A stretch of DNA of 64,000 nt, taken from Aquibium oceanicum (GTDB taxonomy: Bacteria > Pseudomonadota > Alphaproteobacteria > Rhizobiales > Rhizobiaceae). The DNA is taken from positions 4,610,501 to 4,674,500 of the forward strand of contig NZ_CP018171.1 in NCBI RefSeq assembly GCF_001889605.1. Direction: 5' to 3'. Positions 16,339 through 24,657 of the stretch are shown one piece after another. The position numbers were made by a program, and so were the translations under genes. Position 1 is the first letter of the stretch. Each line of letters starts with the position of its first letter. A model generated the notes under the pieces. It had not been told where the DNA came from. It saw nothing but the letters and a program-made list of their open reading frames with translations, and did not search any database.

Positions 16339-17172
16339 ATGGCCGGGCCGCAATACGTCGTCACACATGGCGGTCACCCCGCGCAGAGCGAACTGCACAC
16401 GGGCCGCGCCATCTTCACCGAGGCTTATGCCGTCATTCCCAAGGGGGTGATGCGCGACATCGTCACCAGCGCGCTGCCGTTCTGGAACGAAACCCGCGCC
16501 TGGATCATCGCGCGGCCCCTGTCCGGCTTCTCCGAGACCTTCTCGCAATACATCATGGAAGTCGCGCCGGGCGGCGGCAGCGAAAGGCCGGAGCCGGAGG
16601 CGGGCGCTCAGGCCGCGCTGTTCGTGATGGAAGGCGAGATCGTCGTAACGGTCGGCGGCGAGCGCCACCGGCTCCAGCCCGGCGGCTTTGCCTGGCTGCC
16701 GCCCGGAAGCGAATGGACGCTCGCCAATGAAGGCAGCCGCCACGCCGCATTCCACTGGATCCGGAAACTCTATGACCGCGTCGAAGGTATAGACGTGCCA
16801 GAGCCCGTTTTCGGCAACGAGCAGGACATCGTACCGCTCTCCATGCCGGGCACCGCGGGCCGCTGGGCGACGACGCGCTTCCTCGACCCCGACGACATCC
16901 GCTACGACATGCACCTGAACATCGTCACCCTCGAGCCGGGCGGTTTGATTCCCTTCGAGGAGACGCACGTGATGGAGCACGGCCTCTACGTGCTGGAAGG
17001 CAAGGCCGTCTACAAGCTGAACCGGGACTGGGTCGAGGTCGAGGCCGGCGACTTCATGTGGCTGCGCGCCTTTTGCCCGCAGGCCTGCTATGCTGGCGGC
17101 CCCGGAAAGTTCCGCTACCTGCTCTACAAGGACGTCAACCGCCACACAAAGCTCGGCGGGTTCGGGCGGTGA
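16339..17172 (+). CDS. allE: (S)-ureidoglycine aminohydrolase
   Basis: A 277-residue bicupin of the YlbA/AllE family. The first cupin holds ALFVMEGEIVVTVGG near residues 93-107; the second, better conserved cupin holds FEETHVMEHGLYVLEGKAVY near residues 210-230, where the histidines and glutamate bind manganese in the family. The enzyme releases ammonia from ureidoglycine to give (S)-ureidoglycolate. It starts 12 bases after the fusion gene, and its TGA overlaps the GTG of allA. Older databases call such proteins allantoin catabolism protein or glyoxylate-induced protein. Confidence 0.92.
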   Translation: MAGPQYVVTHGGHPAQSELHTGRAIFTEAYAVIPKGVMRDIVTSALPFWNETRAWIIARPLSGFSETFSQYIMEVAPGGGSERPEPEAGAQAALFVMEGEIVVTVGGERHRLQPGGFAWLPPGSEWTLANEGSRHAAFHWIRKLYDRVEGIDVPEPVFGNEQDIVPLSMPGTAGRWATTRFLDPDDIRYDMHLNIVTLEPGGLIPFEETHVMEHGLYVLEGKAVYKLNRDWVEVEAGDFMWLRAFCPQACYAGGPGKFRYLLYKDVNRHTKLGGFGR

Positions 17173-17678
17173 CCCGCACCATCCTCGCCACCCCCCTCAC
17201 CCGCGAGGCCTTCGCTCCCTTCGGCGACGTCATCGACACCGACGGCGCCGAGCACTTCACCATCAACGGTGGCATGTGCGAGCGCTACCACGACCTGGCG
17301 AAGGTCGAGACCGCCGGCCCCGGCGCCCGCGTGCTGGTCTCGATCTTCAAGGGCAAGCCCTATCCCTTCCCGCTCGAACTCACCCTCGTCGAGCGCCATC
17401 CGCTCGGCAGCCAGGCCTTCGTGCCGCTCTCGCCCGCCCCGTTCCTCGTCGTCGTCTGCTCCGACGGGCCGGACGGACCGGAGATGCCGCGCGCATTCCT
17501 CACCCGACCCGGCCAGGGCGTGAACTACAGCCGCAACACCTGGCACGCGGTCCTGACGCCGATCGGCCAACCTCAGGATTTCCTGGTCGTCGACCGCGGC
17601 GGCGACGGCAACAATCTCGAAGAACATCGTTTTTCGGAGCCATGGACGATCCACCTTTCGGAAGGGACCCGCGCATGA
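17169..17678 (+). CDS. allA: Ureidoglycolate lyase
   Basis: A 169-residue AllA-family protein. Conserved stretches include LTREAFAPFGDVIDTDG at the N-terminus, LTLVERHPLGSQAFVPL near the middle, and the cupin-like GVNYSRNTWHAVLTPI, in which the histidine is part of the active site. The enzyme splits ureidoglycolate into glyoxylate and urea. The GTG start overlaps the allE stop (GTGA), and the stop overlaps the next ATG (ATGA), so expression is tightly coupled. Glyoxylate produced here would feed the Hyi/GckA branch encoded at the other end of the island. Confidence 0.93.
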   Translation: MTRTILATPLTREAFAPFGDVIDTDGAEHFTINGGMCERYHDLAKVETAGPGARVLVSIFKGKPYPFPLELTLVERHPLGSQAFVPLSPAPFLVVVCSDGPDGPEMPRAFLTRPGQGVNYSRNTWHAVLTPIGQPQDFLVVDRGGDGNNLEEHRFSEPWTIHLSEGTRA

Positions 17679-18268
17679 CCGACGCATCGCTGATCGACCG
17701 GCTGCTCGACGTCATCAAGCGCGACATCCTGCCGATGACCGCGGCCGGCGTTCAAAAAGGCAACAAGCTCTTCGGTGCCGCGATCCTGAAGAAGTCCGAC
17801 CTGTCGCTGGTGCTCGCCGAAACCAACAACGAGATGGAAAACCCGCTCTGGCACGGCGAGGTGCACGCGCTGAAACGCTTCTACGAAATGCCGAAGAATA
17901 GCCGTCCCGACACAAAGGACTGCGTTTTCGTCGCCACGCACGAGCCCTGCTCGCTCTGCCTCTCGGCCATCACCTGGACCGGCTTCGACAACTTCTACTA
18001 TCTCTTCAGTCACGAGGATTCGCGCGACTCTTTCGCCATCCCGCACGACCTGAAGATCCTGAAGGAGGTCTTCACCCTCGACCCCGGCGGCTACAACGCC
18101 GACAACGCCTACTGGAAGAGCCATTCCATCCGCCGCGAGGTCGAAGCCCTCGCCGAGCCGGATCGCACGCGCCTTCAGGCCCGCATCGCGGCGGTCTCGA
18201 AAAGCTACGACGACCTCTCCGCCGTCTACCAAGAGAGCAAGGCGGAAAACGACATCCCGCTGAATTGA
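17675..18268 (+). CDS. Cytidine/deoxycytidylate deaminase-fold protein in the ureide operon
   Basis: A 197-residue protein with the zinc-dependent deaminase fold. The metal and proton-shuttle motif is HGE (LWHGEVHALKRF, near residue 54) instead of the more common HAE, and the second half-site is HEPCSLC near residue 88, a normal PCxxC. Downstream FDNFYYLFSHEDSRDSFAIPHD is not typical of tRNA adenosine or cytosine deaminases. The gene overlaps allA by ATGA, so it is in the purine-degradation unit and a purine or ureide amine may be its substrate. That role is inference. Close relatives are usually annotated only as nucleoside deaminase. Confidence 0.75.
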   Translation: MTDASLIDRLLDVIKRDILPMTAAGVQKGNKLFGAAILKKSDLSLVLAETNNEMENPLWHGEVHALKRFYEMPKNSRPDTKDCVFVATHEPCSLCLSAITWTGFDNFYYLFSHEDSRDSFAIPHDLKILKEVFTLDPGGYNADNAYWKSHSIRREVEALAEPDRTRLQARIAAVSKSYDDLSAVYQESKAENDIPLN

Positions 18269-18297
18269 CGCTTGATGAATTTGACACCATAATGGTG
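18265..18297 (+). promoter_or_regulatory. mqsRA promoter with palindromic operator on the -10
   Basis: A -35 box TTGACG at 18265-18270 is followed by 17 bases and a -10 box CATAAT at 18288-18293. The perfect 13-base palindrome CACCATAATGGTG at 18285-18297 covers the -10. This is a typical arrangement for autorepression by the antitoxin. The -35 overlaps the stop codon of the preceding deaminase gene. Confidence 0.7.
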
Positions 18298-18304
18298 GCA
18301 TAGG

Positions 18305-18610
18305 ATGGAGAAGCGGAAACCGAGCTACCGTCTCGCGGACATCCGGGCAGCGCTTGGCTCTCCCGAGACGCTCGCGATGACGCTGTCCGCGTTTCGCGAC
18401 GCCACTTTGCTGGGTTTTGATCGTGCGGCCATCGTCGATGTCATCGGTTCGATCAAAGAGAGCATGTTCGTGAAGTCCATGACGACTTACGCCGACCATC
18501 GGGTCTGGCAGGACGTGTATCACGTGCCGGTGGATGATCTGGTCCTCTACATCAAATTCCAGGCCAACACGGTCACCACTTTTACGGTGATGTCATTCAA
18601 GGAGAAATGA
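18305..18610 (+). CDS. mqsR: MqsR-family toxin
   Basis: A 101-residue protein of MqsR length and pattern: basic N-terminus (MEKRKPSYRLADIRAAL), central SMTTYADHRVWQDVYHVPV and C-terminal YIKFQANTVTTFTVMSFKEK. MqsR is an RNase of the RelE/YoeB fold that cuts mRNA, preferentially at GCU in E. coli. The toxin gene precedes the antitoxin gene, as is usual for mqsRA, and overlaps it as ATGA. A promoter and palindromic operator lie immediately upstream. The pair is just downstream of the ureide operon on the same strand. Confidence 0.85.
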   Translation: MEKRKPSYRLADIRAALGSPETLAMTLSAFRDATLLGFDRAAIVDVIGSIKESMFVKSMTTYADHRVWQDVYHVPVDDLVLYIKFQANTVTTFTVMSFKEK

Positions 18611-19029
18611 CGATGCGGACGTCATCCGACATGCCGGATCACATGGTCTCGCCGGAAACGGGCGAAACGCTTCGGCGCGGAACGCGGCCCTTTCCGGTGA
18701 CCTACAAGGGCGAGACGATCGTGGTCGATCTGCCTGGCTACTACGGCGAGTCGGATGGCGACGGCGTGCTTGTTGGCGACGATATGAAGGCCGCGGACGA
18801 GGCGTTGCGTCTCCTGAAGGAGCGGGTGGACGGCGTTCCCACCCCGGACACCATAAGGCGCATCAGGCAGAAACTGAGGCTTTCCCAGCGCGATGCCGGC
18901 CGCGTTTTCAAGGTGGGCGAGAATGCTTTCGACAAGTATGAACGCGGACTTATTCAGCCCAGCGGGCCGACAGTACAACTGATGGCACTCCTCGACCGAC
19001 ACCCGGATCTGCTTGAGGAATTGCGTTAA
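18607..19029 (+). CDS. mqsA: MqsA-family antitoxin lacking the N-terminal zinc cysteines
   Basis: About 140 residues. The C-terminal half is a clear MqsA HTH domain (IRRIRQKLRLSQRDAGRVF, then ENAFDKYERGLIQPSGPTVQL and LLDRHPDLLEELR). The N-terminal half keeps the order of the toxin-binding domain (RPFPVTYKGETIVVDLPGYY) but the two CxxC pairs that bind zinc in E. coli MqsA are missing; the protein has no cysteine. Such zinc-free relatives occur in alphaproteobacteria. It would neutralise MqsR and bind the CACCATAATGGTG palindrome upstream. The start may be at 18607 (ATGA overlap) or 18613. Confidence 0.82.
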   Translation: MTMRTSSDMPDHMVSPETGETLRRGTRPFPVTYKGETIVVDLPGYYGESDGDGVLVGDDMKAADEALRLLKERVDGVPTPDTIRRIRQKLRLSQRDAGRVFKVGENAFDKYERGLIQPSGPTVQLMALLDRHPDLLEELR

Positions 19030-19093
19030 AGCGAAGTGGCGACGTCGCATACCGGTCTTGCTTCCGTGACCGCTCGGGTGTCCCTTGGCCACT

Positions 19094-21106
19094 ATGAAAA
19101 CCGTCACCACCTTCCCCCGTAAAGTCATCGAGCATCCCGACCTCGGCATCGTCATGCCCGACGGCTGCCGTCTTTCGGTGCGCGCCTGGATTCCGGAGGA
19201 CGCGGCGGAGAACCCGGTGCCCGCGATCCTGGAGCATCTGCCCTACCGCAAGCGCGACGGCACCATCGCTCGCGACAATCTCACCCATCCGTACTTCGCC
19301 GGCCACGGCTACGCCTGCCTGCGCGTCGACATGCGCGGCAACGGCGATTCCGAAGGACTGATGGAGGACGAATATTCCGAGCAGGAGTTGCAGGACGCCT
19401 GCGATGTCATCGCCTGGGCCGCGCGCCAACCCTGGTGCAATGGCAATGTCGGCATGATGGGCATCTCCTGGGGCGGCTTCAACGCCCTCCAGGTGGCCGC
19501 GAAGCAGCCGGACGCGCTCAAGGCCATCGTCACGATCTGCTCCACCGACGACCGCTATGCCGACGACATCCACTACAAGGGCGGGCTGCTGCTCAACGAG
19601 AACCAGGGCTGGGGCGCCACCATGCTGTCCTACTCCTCGCGCCCGCCGGACCCGGCGCTCGTCGGCGACAGCTGGCGCGACATGTGGCTCGATCGGCTGG
19701 AGAACGAGCCCTTCCTCCCGGCGGTCTGGCTGTCGCACCAGACCCGCGACGCCTACTGGAAGCGCGGCTCGGTCTGCGAAGATTTTTCGCGGATCAAGGC
19801 AGCGACGCTCACCGTCGGGGGCTGGGGCGACGCCTACAAGAATGCCGTCGCGCGCCTCGTCGCCGGCATCAGCGAAGCCCCCGCCAAGGGCATCGTCGGT
19901 CCGTGGATCCACAAGTATCCCCATTTCGCCGTGCCGAAACCCGCCATCGGCTTCCTCCAGGAAGCGCTGCGCTGGTGGGACCGCTGGCTGAAAGGCGTAG
20001 ACACCGGCGTCGAGAACGATCCGGCGATGCGGCTCTACCTGATGGATTCCGCCCCGCCGCGCGACTGGTACGAGGAGCGGCCGGGCCGCTGGATCGCCGA
20101 AACGGACTGGCCGGCGCCCGGCATCGAGAGCCGCACCTTCGGGCTCGGCCAGAACGGAACTCTGGCGGCCGGCGCGCAAGGTCCGGTCGATTGCGAAATC
20201 CGCTCCCCGCAGGACTGCGGCATGGCGGGCGGCGAATACTGCGCCATCTGGCTCGGTCCCGAACTGCCGGGCGACCAGCGGGTGGACGACGACAAATCCT
20301 GCGGCTTCGATGGCGCGCCGCTGGACGAGGCGCTCGACATCGTGGGCGGTCCGGTCGTGCGGCTGAAACTGTCGGCGAACCGCCCGACGGCCATGGTCGC
20401 GGTGCGGCTCTGCGACGTGCAACCCGACGGCGCTTCCACCCGCATCACCTACGGCGTCTTCAACCTGTGCCACCGCAACTCGCGCGAATTCCCGGACCCC
20501 GTCGTGCCGGGCGAGACCATGGAGATCTCCGTCCGCCTCGACGATGTCGCCTATTCGATCAAGCCCGGCCACCGCCTGCGGGTCGCGGTCTCGTCGACCT
20601 ACTGGCCGATGGTCTGGCCATCGCCGGAAGAGGTGACGCTCACGCTGCAAGAGGGTTCGCTGGATCTGCCGGTGAGACCGTCGGGCGGCGCCGGGGACGA
20701 ATGGACCTTCGAGGAACCGGAAGGCGCGGAGCCGTGGCGCACCGAGACCATCCGCCCGGCCTCCAACCGACGTCAGGCCGGGCGCGATCCGGCCACCGGG
20801 CTCGTGACGCTGGAGATCGAGGACGACTTCGGCGAAGTCCGCGATCTGGAGCACGGGCTGGCATGCGGTAGCATCGCACGTGAAAAATGGTCGATCGACC
20901 CCGCCGATCCCCTGAGCGCCAGGGGAGAGACCCACTGGACCGAGACCCTGTCGCGCGGCGAATGGCAGGTGCGCACCGAAACTGTCACCAGCATGCGCAG
21001 CGATGCCGTGACATTCTTCCTGACAGGACGAATCGACGCTTTCGAGGGGGAGAAGCTTGTATTCACACGAGAATTCGTTAATGAAATCAGCCGTGATCAT
21101 ATCTGA
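19094..21106 (+). CDS. CocE/NonD-family hydrolase (X-Pro dipeptidyl-peptidase-like)
   Basis: A 670-residue alpha/beta hydrolase of the S15/CocE group. Nucleophile elbow GISWGGFNAL lies near residue 125; the acid is probably in GGWGDAYKNA near 243 and the base in GPWIHKYPH near 275. After about residue 325 comes the jelly-roll domain typical of X-Pro aminopeptidases and cocaine esterase (GPVVRLKLSANRPTAMVAVRL; SIKPGHRLRVAVSSTYWP). Family members cleave acyl esters or N-terminal X-Pro dipeptides; the substrate here is unknown. No signal peptide is seen, so it is cytoplasmic. It precedes a peptide-type ABC importer by 153 bases and may process the imported compound. An in-frame TTG three codons upstream is an alternative start. 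Confidence 0.87.
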   Translation: MKTVTTFPRKVIEHPDLGIVMPDGCRLSVRAWIPEDAAENPVPAILEHLPYRKRDGTIARDNLTHPYFAGHGYACLRVDMRGNGDSEGLMEDEYSEQELQDACDVIAWAARQPWCNGNVGMMGISWGGFNALQVAAKQPDALKAIVTICSTDDRYADDIHYKGGLLLNENQGWGATMLSYSSRPPDPALVGDSWRDMWLDRLENEPFLPAVWLSHQTRDAYWKRGSVCEDFSRIKAATLTVGGWGDAYKNAVARLVAGISEAPAKGIVGPWIHKYPHFAVPKPAIGFLQEALRWWDRWLKGVDTGVENDPAMRLYLMDSAPPRDWYEERPGRWIAETDWPAPGIESRTFGLGQNGTLAAGAQGPVDCEIRSPQDCGMAGGEYCAIWLGPELPGDQRVDDDKSCGFDGAPLDEALDIVGGPVVRLKLSANRPTAMVAVRLCDVQPDGASTRITYGVFNLCHRNSREFPDPVVPGETMEISVRLDDVAYSIKPGHRLRVAVSSTYWPMVWPSPEEVTLTLQEGSLDLPVRPSGGAGDEWTFEEPEGAEPWRTETIRPASNRRQAGRDPATGLVTLEIEDDFGEVRDLEHGLACGSIAREKWSIDPADPLSARGETHWTETLSRGEWQVRTETVTSMRSDAVTFFLTGRIDAFEGEKLVFTREFVNEISRDHI

Positions 21107-21162
21107 TCGCGCCACCCTTGGTCCAAATGCGCCATACAATTTACGCCAGGGAATGTCGCTTT

Positions 21163-21177
21163 CGGTCTTGTAGACCG
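21163..21177. promoter_or_regulatory. Perfect inverted repeat upstream of the peptide ABC importer
   Basis: CGGTCT-TGT-AGACCG is a perfect 6-base inverted repeat around a 3-base centre, 83 bases before the SBP start. It has no T tract, so it looks more like an operator than a terminator. GntR-type regulators bind sites of this general form, but no regulator gene is nearby. Confidence 0.4.
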
Positions 21178-21259
21178 GCCATCCTTGGCGCCAATATTCC
21201 TGTCACGAAGAGGCCTTCCAATGGCCCAGGGGCAACATAATCACAGTGAGGAGCATTCC

Positions 21260-22846
21260 ATGTCGAAAGAACTCGAATTTCTGAGCCGCAACGTCGCGCT
21301 CGGCAGGCTGAGCCGGCGCGATTTTCTCGGCCGGGCTGCCGCGTTGGGCGTGGCCGCTCCCTTCGCGAATTCCCTTTTGGCCAGCGCCGCCTTCGGCCAA
21401 GAGCCGGTCAAGGGCGGCACCCTGAAGGCGGGGTTGCAGGGCGGCGAGGCGACGAACAGCCTCGATCCGGCGTCCTTCCTGAGCCAGGTGCCGTTCTCCT
21501 TCGGCAAGTGCTGGGGTGACTATCTGGTCCGCCTCAACCGCGACGGTTCCCTCCAGAACAGGCTCGCCGAGGAAATCGGCGCTTCCGACGACGCCATGAC
21601 CTGGACCATGAAGATCAAGGAGGGCGTCGAGTTCCACAATGGCAAGACGGTCACCGCGGACGACGTGGCGGCAACGATCGAGCGCCATGCGGACGAGAAC
21701 TCGAAGTCGGGGGCGCTCGGAATCCTGAAGAACATCACTGGCGTCAAGGCCAGCGGCAACGAGGTGATCGTCACGCTCGGCAGCGCCGACGCGGACTTCC
21801 CCTACCTGATGGCCGACTATCACCTGATCATCCAGCCGAACGGCGGCAAGGACGATCCGACGGCGGGCATCTCCTGCGGTCCATACAAGGTCACCGTCAA
21901 CGAGCCGGGCGTGCGCCAGGGCGGCGAGAAGTTCGCCAACTACTGGGGTGGCGACGATATGGGCCATGCCGATCAGGTCGAGATCATCGTCATCAACGAC
22001 GCGACCGCGCGCACCTCGGCCCTTCAGGGCGGCCAGGTGCACATGATCAACCGCGTCGAGCCGAAGATCGTCGAACTGATCAAGCGCGTTCCCGGTGTCA
22101 CGATTCAGAACGTCTCGGGTCGCGGCCACTACGTCTTCATCATGCATTGCAACACCGCGCCGTTCGACAACAACGACCTTCGCCTGGCGCTGAAATACGC
22201 CATGAACCGCGAGGAGATGCTGGACAAGATCCTGTTCGGCTACGGCTCGATCGGCAACGACTTCCCCATCAACAAGGCCTATCCGCTGTTCACCGAACTC
22301 GAGCAGCGCACCTACGATCCGGACAAGGCGAAGTTCCACTTCAAGAAGTCCGGACACGATGGCCCGGTGCTGCTGCGCACCTCCGACGTCGCCTTCTCCG
22401 GTGCCGTCGACGCCGCGCAGCTCTACCAGCAGTCCTGCGCTGCTGCCGGCATCACCATCGACGTCAAGCGCGAGCCGGGCGATGGCTACTGGTCGGAAGT
22501 CTGGAACAAGCAGCCCTTCTCCACCTCCTACTGGGGCGGACGTTCCACGCAGGACCAGATGTACACCACCGCCTACTATTCCAAGGCCGACTGGAACGAC
22601 ACGCGCTTCTTCAACGAGAAGTTCGACCAGATGCTGCTCGCCGCGCGCAGCGAGCTCGACGAGGCCAAGCGCAAGCAGATGTATGCCGACATGGGCATGC
22701 TCGTCCGCGACGAAGGCGGCCTGATCCTGCCGATGTTCAACGACTTCATCGATGCGTCCGGCGCCAAGGCGGCCGGGTACGACCCGCATCCGGCGGGCGA
22801 GATGATGGACGGCTACGCGCTGGCCGAATGCTGGCTCGCGGCCTAG
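21260..22846 (+). CDS. Peptide-type ABC transporter substrate-binding protein (SBP family 5), Tat-exported
   Basis: A 528-residue extracytoplasmic binding protein of the DppA/OppA class. The N-terminus carries a twin-arginine signal (LSRRDFLGRAAALGVAAPFANS) ending near AAFGQ at residue 47, so it is probably secreted by Tat. The mature protein shows family 5 features: GGTLKAG, EFHNGKTVTADDV near residue 130, and YAMNREEMLDKI near residue 315. A strong GAGGAG ribosome site sits before the ATG. The ligand is probably a peptide or peptide-like compound. It starts an importer operon with two permeases and a fused ATPase. Confidence 0.92.
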   Translation: MSKELEFLSRNVALGRLSRRDFLGRAAALGVAAPFANSLLASAAFGQEPVKGGTLKAGLQGGEATNSLDPASFLSQVPFSFGKCWGDYLVRLNRDGSLQNRLAEEIGASDDAMTWTMKIKEGVEFHNGKTVTADDVAATIERHADENSKSGALGILKNITGVKASGNEVIVTLGSADADFPYLMADYHLIIQPNGGKDDPTAGISCGPYKVTVNEPGVRQGGEKFANYWGGDDMGHADQVEIIVINDATARTSALQGGQVHMINRVEPKIVELIKRVPGVTIQNVSGRGHYVFIMHCNTAPFDNNDLRLALKYAMNREEMLDKILFGYGSIGNDFPINKAYPLFTELEQRTYDPDKAKFHFKKSGHDGPVLLRTSDVAFSGAVDAAQLYQQSCAAAGITIDVKREPGDGYWSEVWNKQPFSTSYWGGRSTQDQMYTTAYYSKADWNDTRFFNEKFDQMLLAARSELDEAKRKQMYADMGMLVRDEGGLILPMFNDFIDASGAKAAGYDPHPAGEMMDGYALAECWLAA

Positions 22847-22883
22847 GCGGGCCGGGGGCGTGGGGGGCTCTCCGATCCTGAAG

Positions 22884-23822
22884 ATGATCGCCCAGCGCAT
22901 CGCGCTGGGCGTCATCCTGCTGTTTGCGGTGTCGGCGCTCATCTTCGCCGGCACGCAGATCCTTCCAGGCGACGTCGCACAGTCGATTCTCGGCCAGTCG
23001 GCGACGCCGGAATCCCTCGCGAACCTTCGCGAGGAACTCGGGCTCAACCAGCCCGCAATCGTACGCTATTTCGTCTGGCTGGGCGGAGTGGTCACCGGCG
23101 ACCTGGGGACCGCGCTCACCACGCGCCAGGACATAGCGACAACCCTGCTGCCGCGGCTGTGGAACACCCTGTTCCTGGCGTTCTGGGCGGCAATCGTTTC
23201 CGTGCCGCTGGCGATCGTCCTCGGCCTCCTCGCTGTGCGCTACCGCAACGGCCCCATCGACAAGGCGATCTCCGGCTTCGCACTGGCATCGACGTCGCTG
23301 CCCGAATTCTTCGTCGGCTACCTGCTGATCTTCTTCGTCGCCGTGAAGCTGCAGTGGTTCCCGTCCATCTCCACCGTCTACGACGGAATGCCCTTCCTGC
23401 AGAAGCTGCAGGCGATCGTGCTGCCGGCAACCGTGCTGACGCTCGTCGTGCTGGCGCACATGATGCGCATGACCCGCGCCGCGATCCTGAACGTGATGCA
23501 GTCCGCCTATATCGAGACCGCCGAACTCAAGGGCCTCTCGGCCTTCGACATCATCCGCAAGCACGCCTTCCCGAACGCGATCGCACCGATCGTCAACGTG
23601 GTGATGCTCAATCTCGCCTTCCTCGTCGTCGGCGTCGTCGTGGTCGAGGTCATCTTCGTCTATCCCGGCATGGGCCAGTACCTGGTGGACCACGTCGCCA
23701 AGCGCGACGTTCCGGTCGTGCAGGCCGTCGGCCTGATCTTCGCTGCTGTCTACATCAGCCTCAACATCATCGCGGACATCGCGGCCATCCTGGCCAACCC
23801 GCGACTCAGGCATCCGAAATAG
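22884..23822 (+). CDS. Peptide ABC transporter permease, DppB type
   Basis: A 312-residue integral membrane protein with six predicted helices, first at residues 5-28 (RIALGVILLFAVSALIFAGT). The DppB/OppB hallmark ILPGDVAQSILGQ follows, and the ATPase-contacting EAA loop is YIETAELKGLSAFDIIRKHAFPNA near residue 205. The start at 22884 begins right at the first helix; a GTG at 22860 would add eight residues. It lies 37 bases after the SBP gene and 10 bases before the second permease. It forms the inner-membrane channel with the DppC-like protein. Confidence 0.91.
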   Translation: MIAQRIALGVILLFAVSALIFAGTQILPGDVAQSILGQSATPESLANLREELGLNQPAIVRYFVWLGGVVTGDLGTALTTRQDIATTLLPRLWNTLFLAFWAAIVSVPLAIVLGLLAVRYRNGPIDKAISGFALASTSLPEFFVGYLLIFFVAVKLQWFPSISTVYDGMPFLQKLQAIVLPATVLTLVVLAHMMRMTRAAILNVMQSAYIETAELKGLSAFDIIRKHAFPNAIAPIVNVVMLNLAFLVVGVVVVEVIFVYPGMGQYLVDHVAKRDVPVVQAVGLIFAAVYISLNIIADIAAILANPRLRHPK

Positions 23823-23832
23823 GGGCGGGCAG

Positions 23833-24657
23833 ATGCTGGACTTGAGACACATTCCGGCCGGAGCGCTGCTCGGCCTCGTCATCACCGCGCTCTTCCTCTT
23901 CACCGCGATCTTCGCGCCGCTGCTTGCGCCTTATGGCGGCGGTCAGATCGTGGGGGGCGTCTGGGAACCGATGAACGCCCAGCACTGGCTGGGCACCGAC
24001 AACCTCGGACGTGACCTGCTGTCGCGCATGATCTATGGCGCGCGCATCACCATCTTCATCGCGGTGCTGGCTACCGCGCTCTCCTTCAGCATGGGTGCGA
24101 TCCTGGGTTTCACGGCGGCGGTCGTCGGCGGCTGGTTCGACACAATCATGTCGCGCTTCGTCGACCTCCTGATGTCGATCCCCACCCTGATCTTCGGCCT
24201 CGTGGTGCTCTCGGTCCTTCCCTCGACCGTGGTTACGCTGATCCTGGTCATGGGCATCCTCGATTCCACCCGCGTCTACCGCCTCTCACGGGCGGTCGCT
24301 GTCGACATCAACGTCATGGACTTCGTGGAAGCGGCCAAGCTGCGCGGCGAGGGCATGGGCTGGATCATCTTCCGCGAAATCCTGCCCAACGCGCTGTCGC
24401 CGCTCATCTCCGAACTCGGCCTGCGCTTCATCTATGCCGTGCTCTTCCTGTCCGCGCTCTCCTTCCTCGGCCTCGGCGTCCAGCCGCCTGCGGCGGACTG
24501 GGGCGGTATGGTCAAGGAGAACAAGGAGGGCATCGTCTTCGGCATCTCCGCCGCGCTGATCCCCGCCGCCGCGATCGCCGCGCTCGCCATCTCGGTCAAT
24601 CTGGTCGCCGACTGGATTCTCAACCGCACAACCAGCCTGAAGGGAGGGCGCGGCTGA
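23833..24657 (+). CDS. Peptide ABC transporter permease, DppC type
   Basis: A 274-residue membrane protein with the DppC pattern: a first helix (LLGLVITALFLFTAIFAPLLAPY), then HWLGTDNLGRDLLSRMIYGAR near residue 55, the most conserved DppC/OppC signature, and an EAA loop DFVEAAKLRGEGMGWIIFREILPNA near residue 170. The C-terminal helices end with SVNLVADWILNRTT. Its stop codon shares a base with the ATG of the ATPase gene (TGATG), so translation is coupled. Confidence 0.92.
   Translation: MLDLRHIPAGALLGLVITALFLFTAIFAPLLAPYGGGQIVGGVWEPMNAQHWLGTDNLGRDLLSRMIYGARITIFIAVLATALSFSMGAILGFTAAVVGGWFDTIMSRFVDLLMSIPTLIFGLVVLSVLPSTVVTLILVMGILDSTRVYRLSRAVAVDINVMDFVEAAKLRGEGMGWIIFREILPNALSPLISELGLRFIYAVLFLSALSFLGLGVQPPAADWGGMVKENKEGIVFGISAALIPAAAIAALAISVNLVADWILNRTTSLKGGRG

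Noticed and set aside
14803-17145. A 780-residue open frame on the minus strand
   Set aside because: It lies opposite the puuE/uraD, allE genes, which have strong family motifs. High GC content at third codon positions produces long antisense frames; this one shows no domain pattern.
18950-21139. A 729-residue open frame on the minus strand
   Set aside because: It is antisense to the CocE-like hydrolase and has low-complexity Arg/Gly/Ala composition without recognisable motifs.
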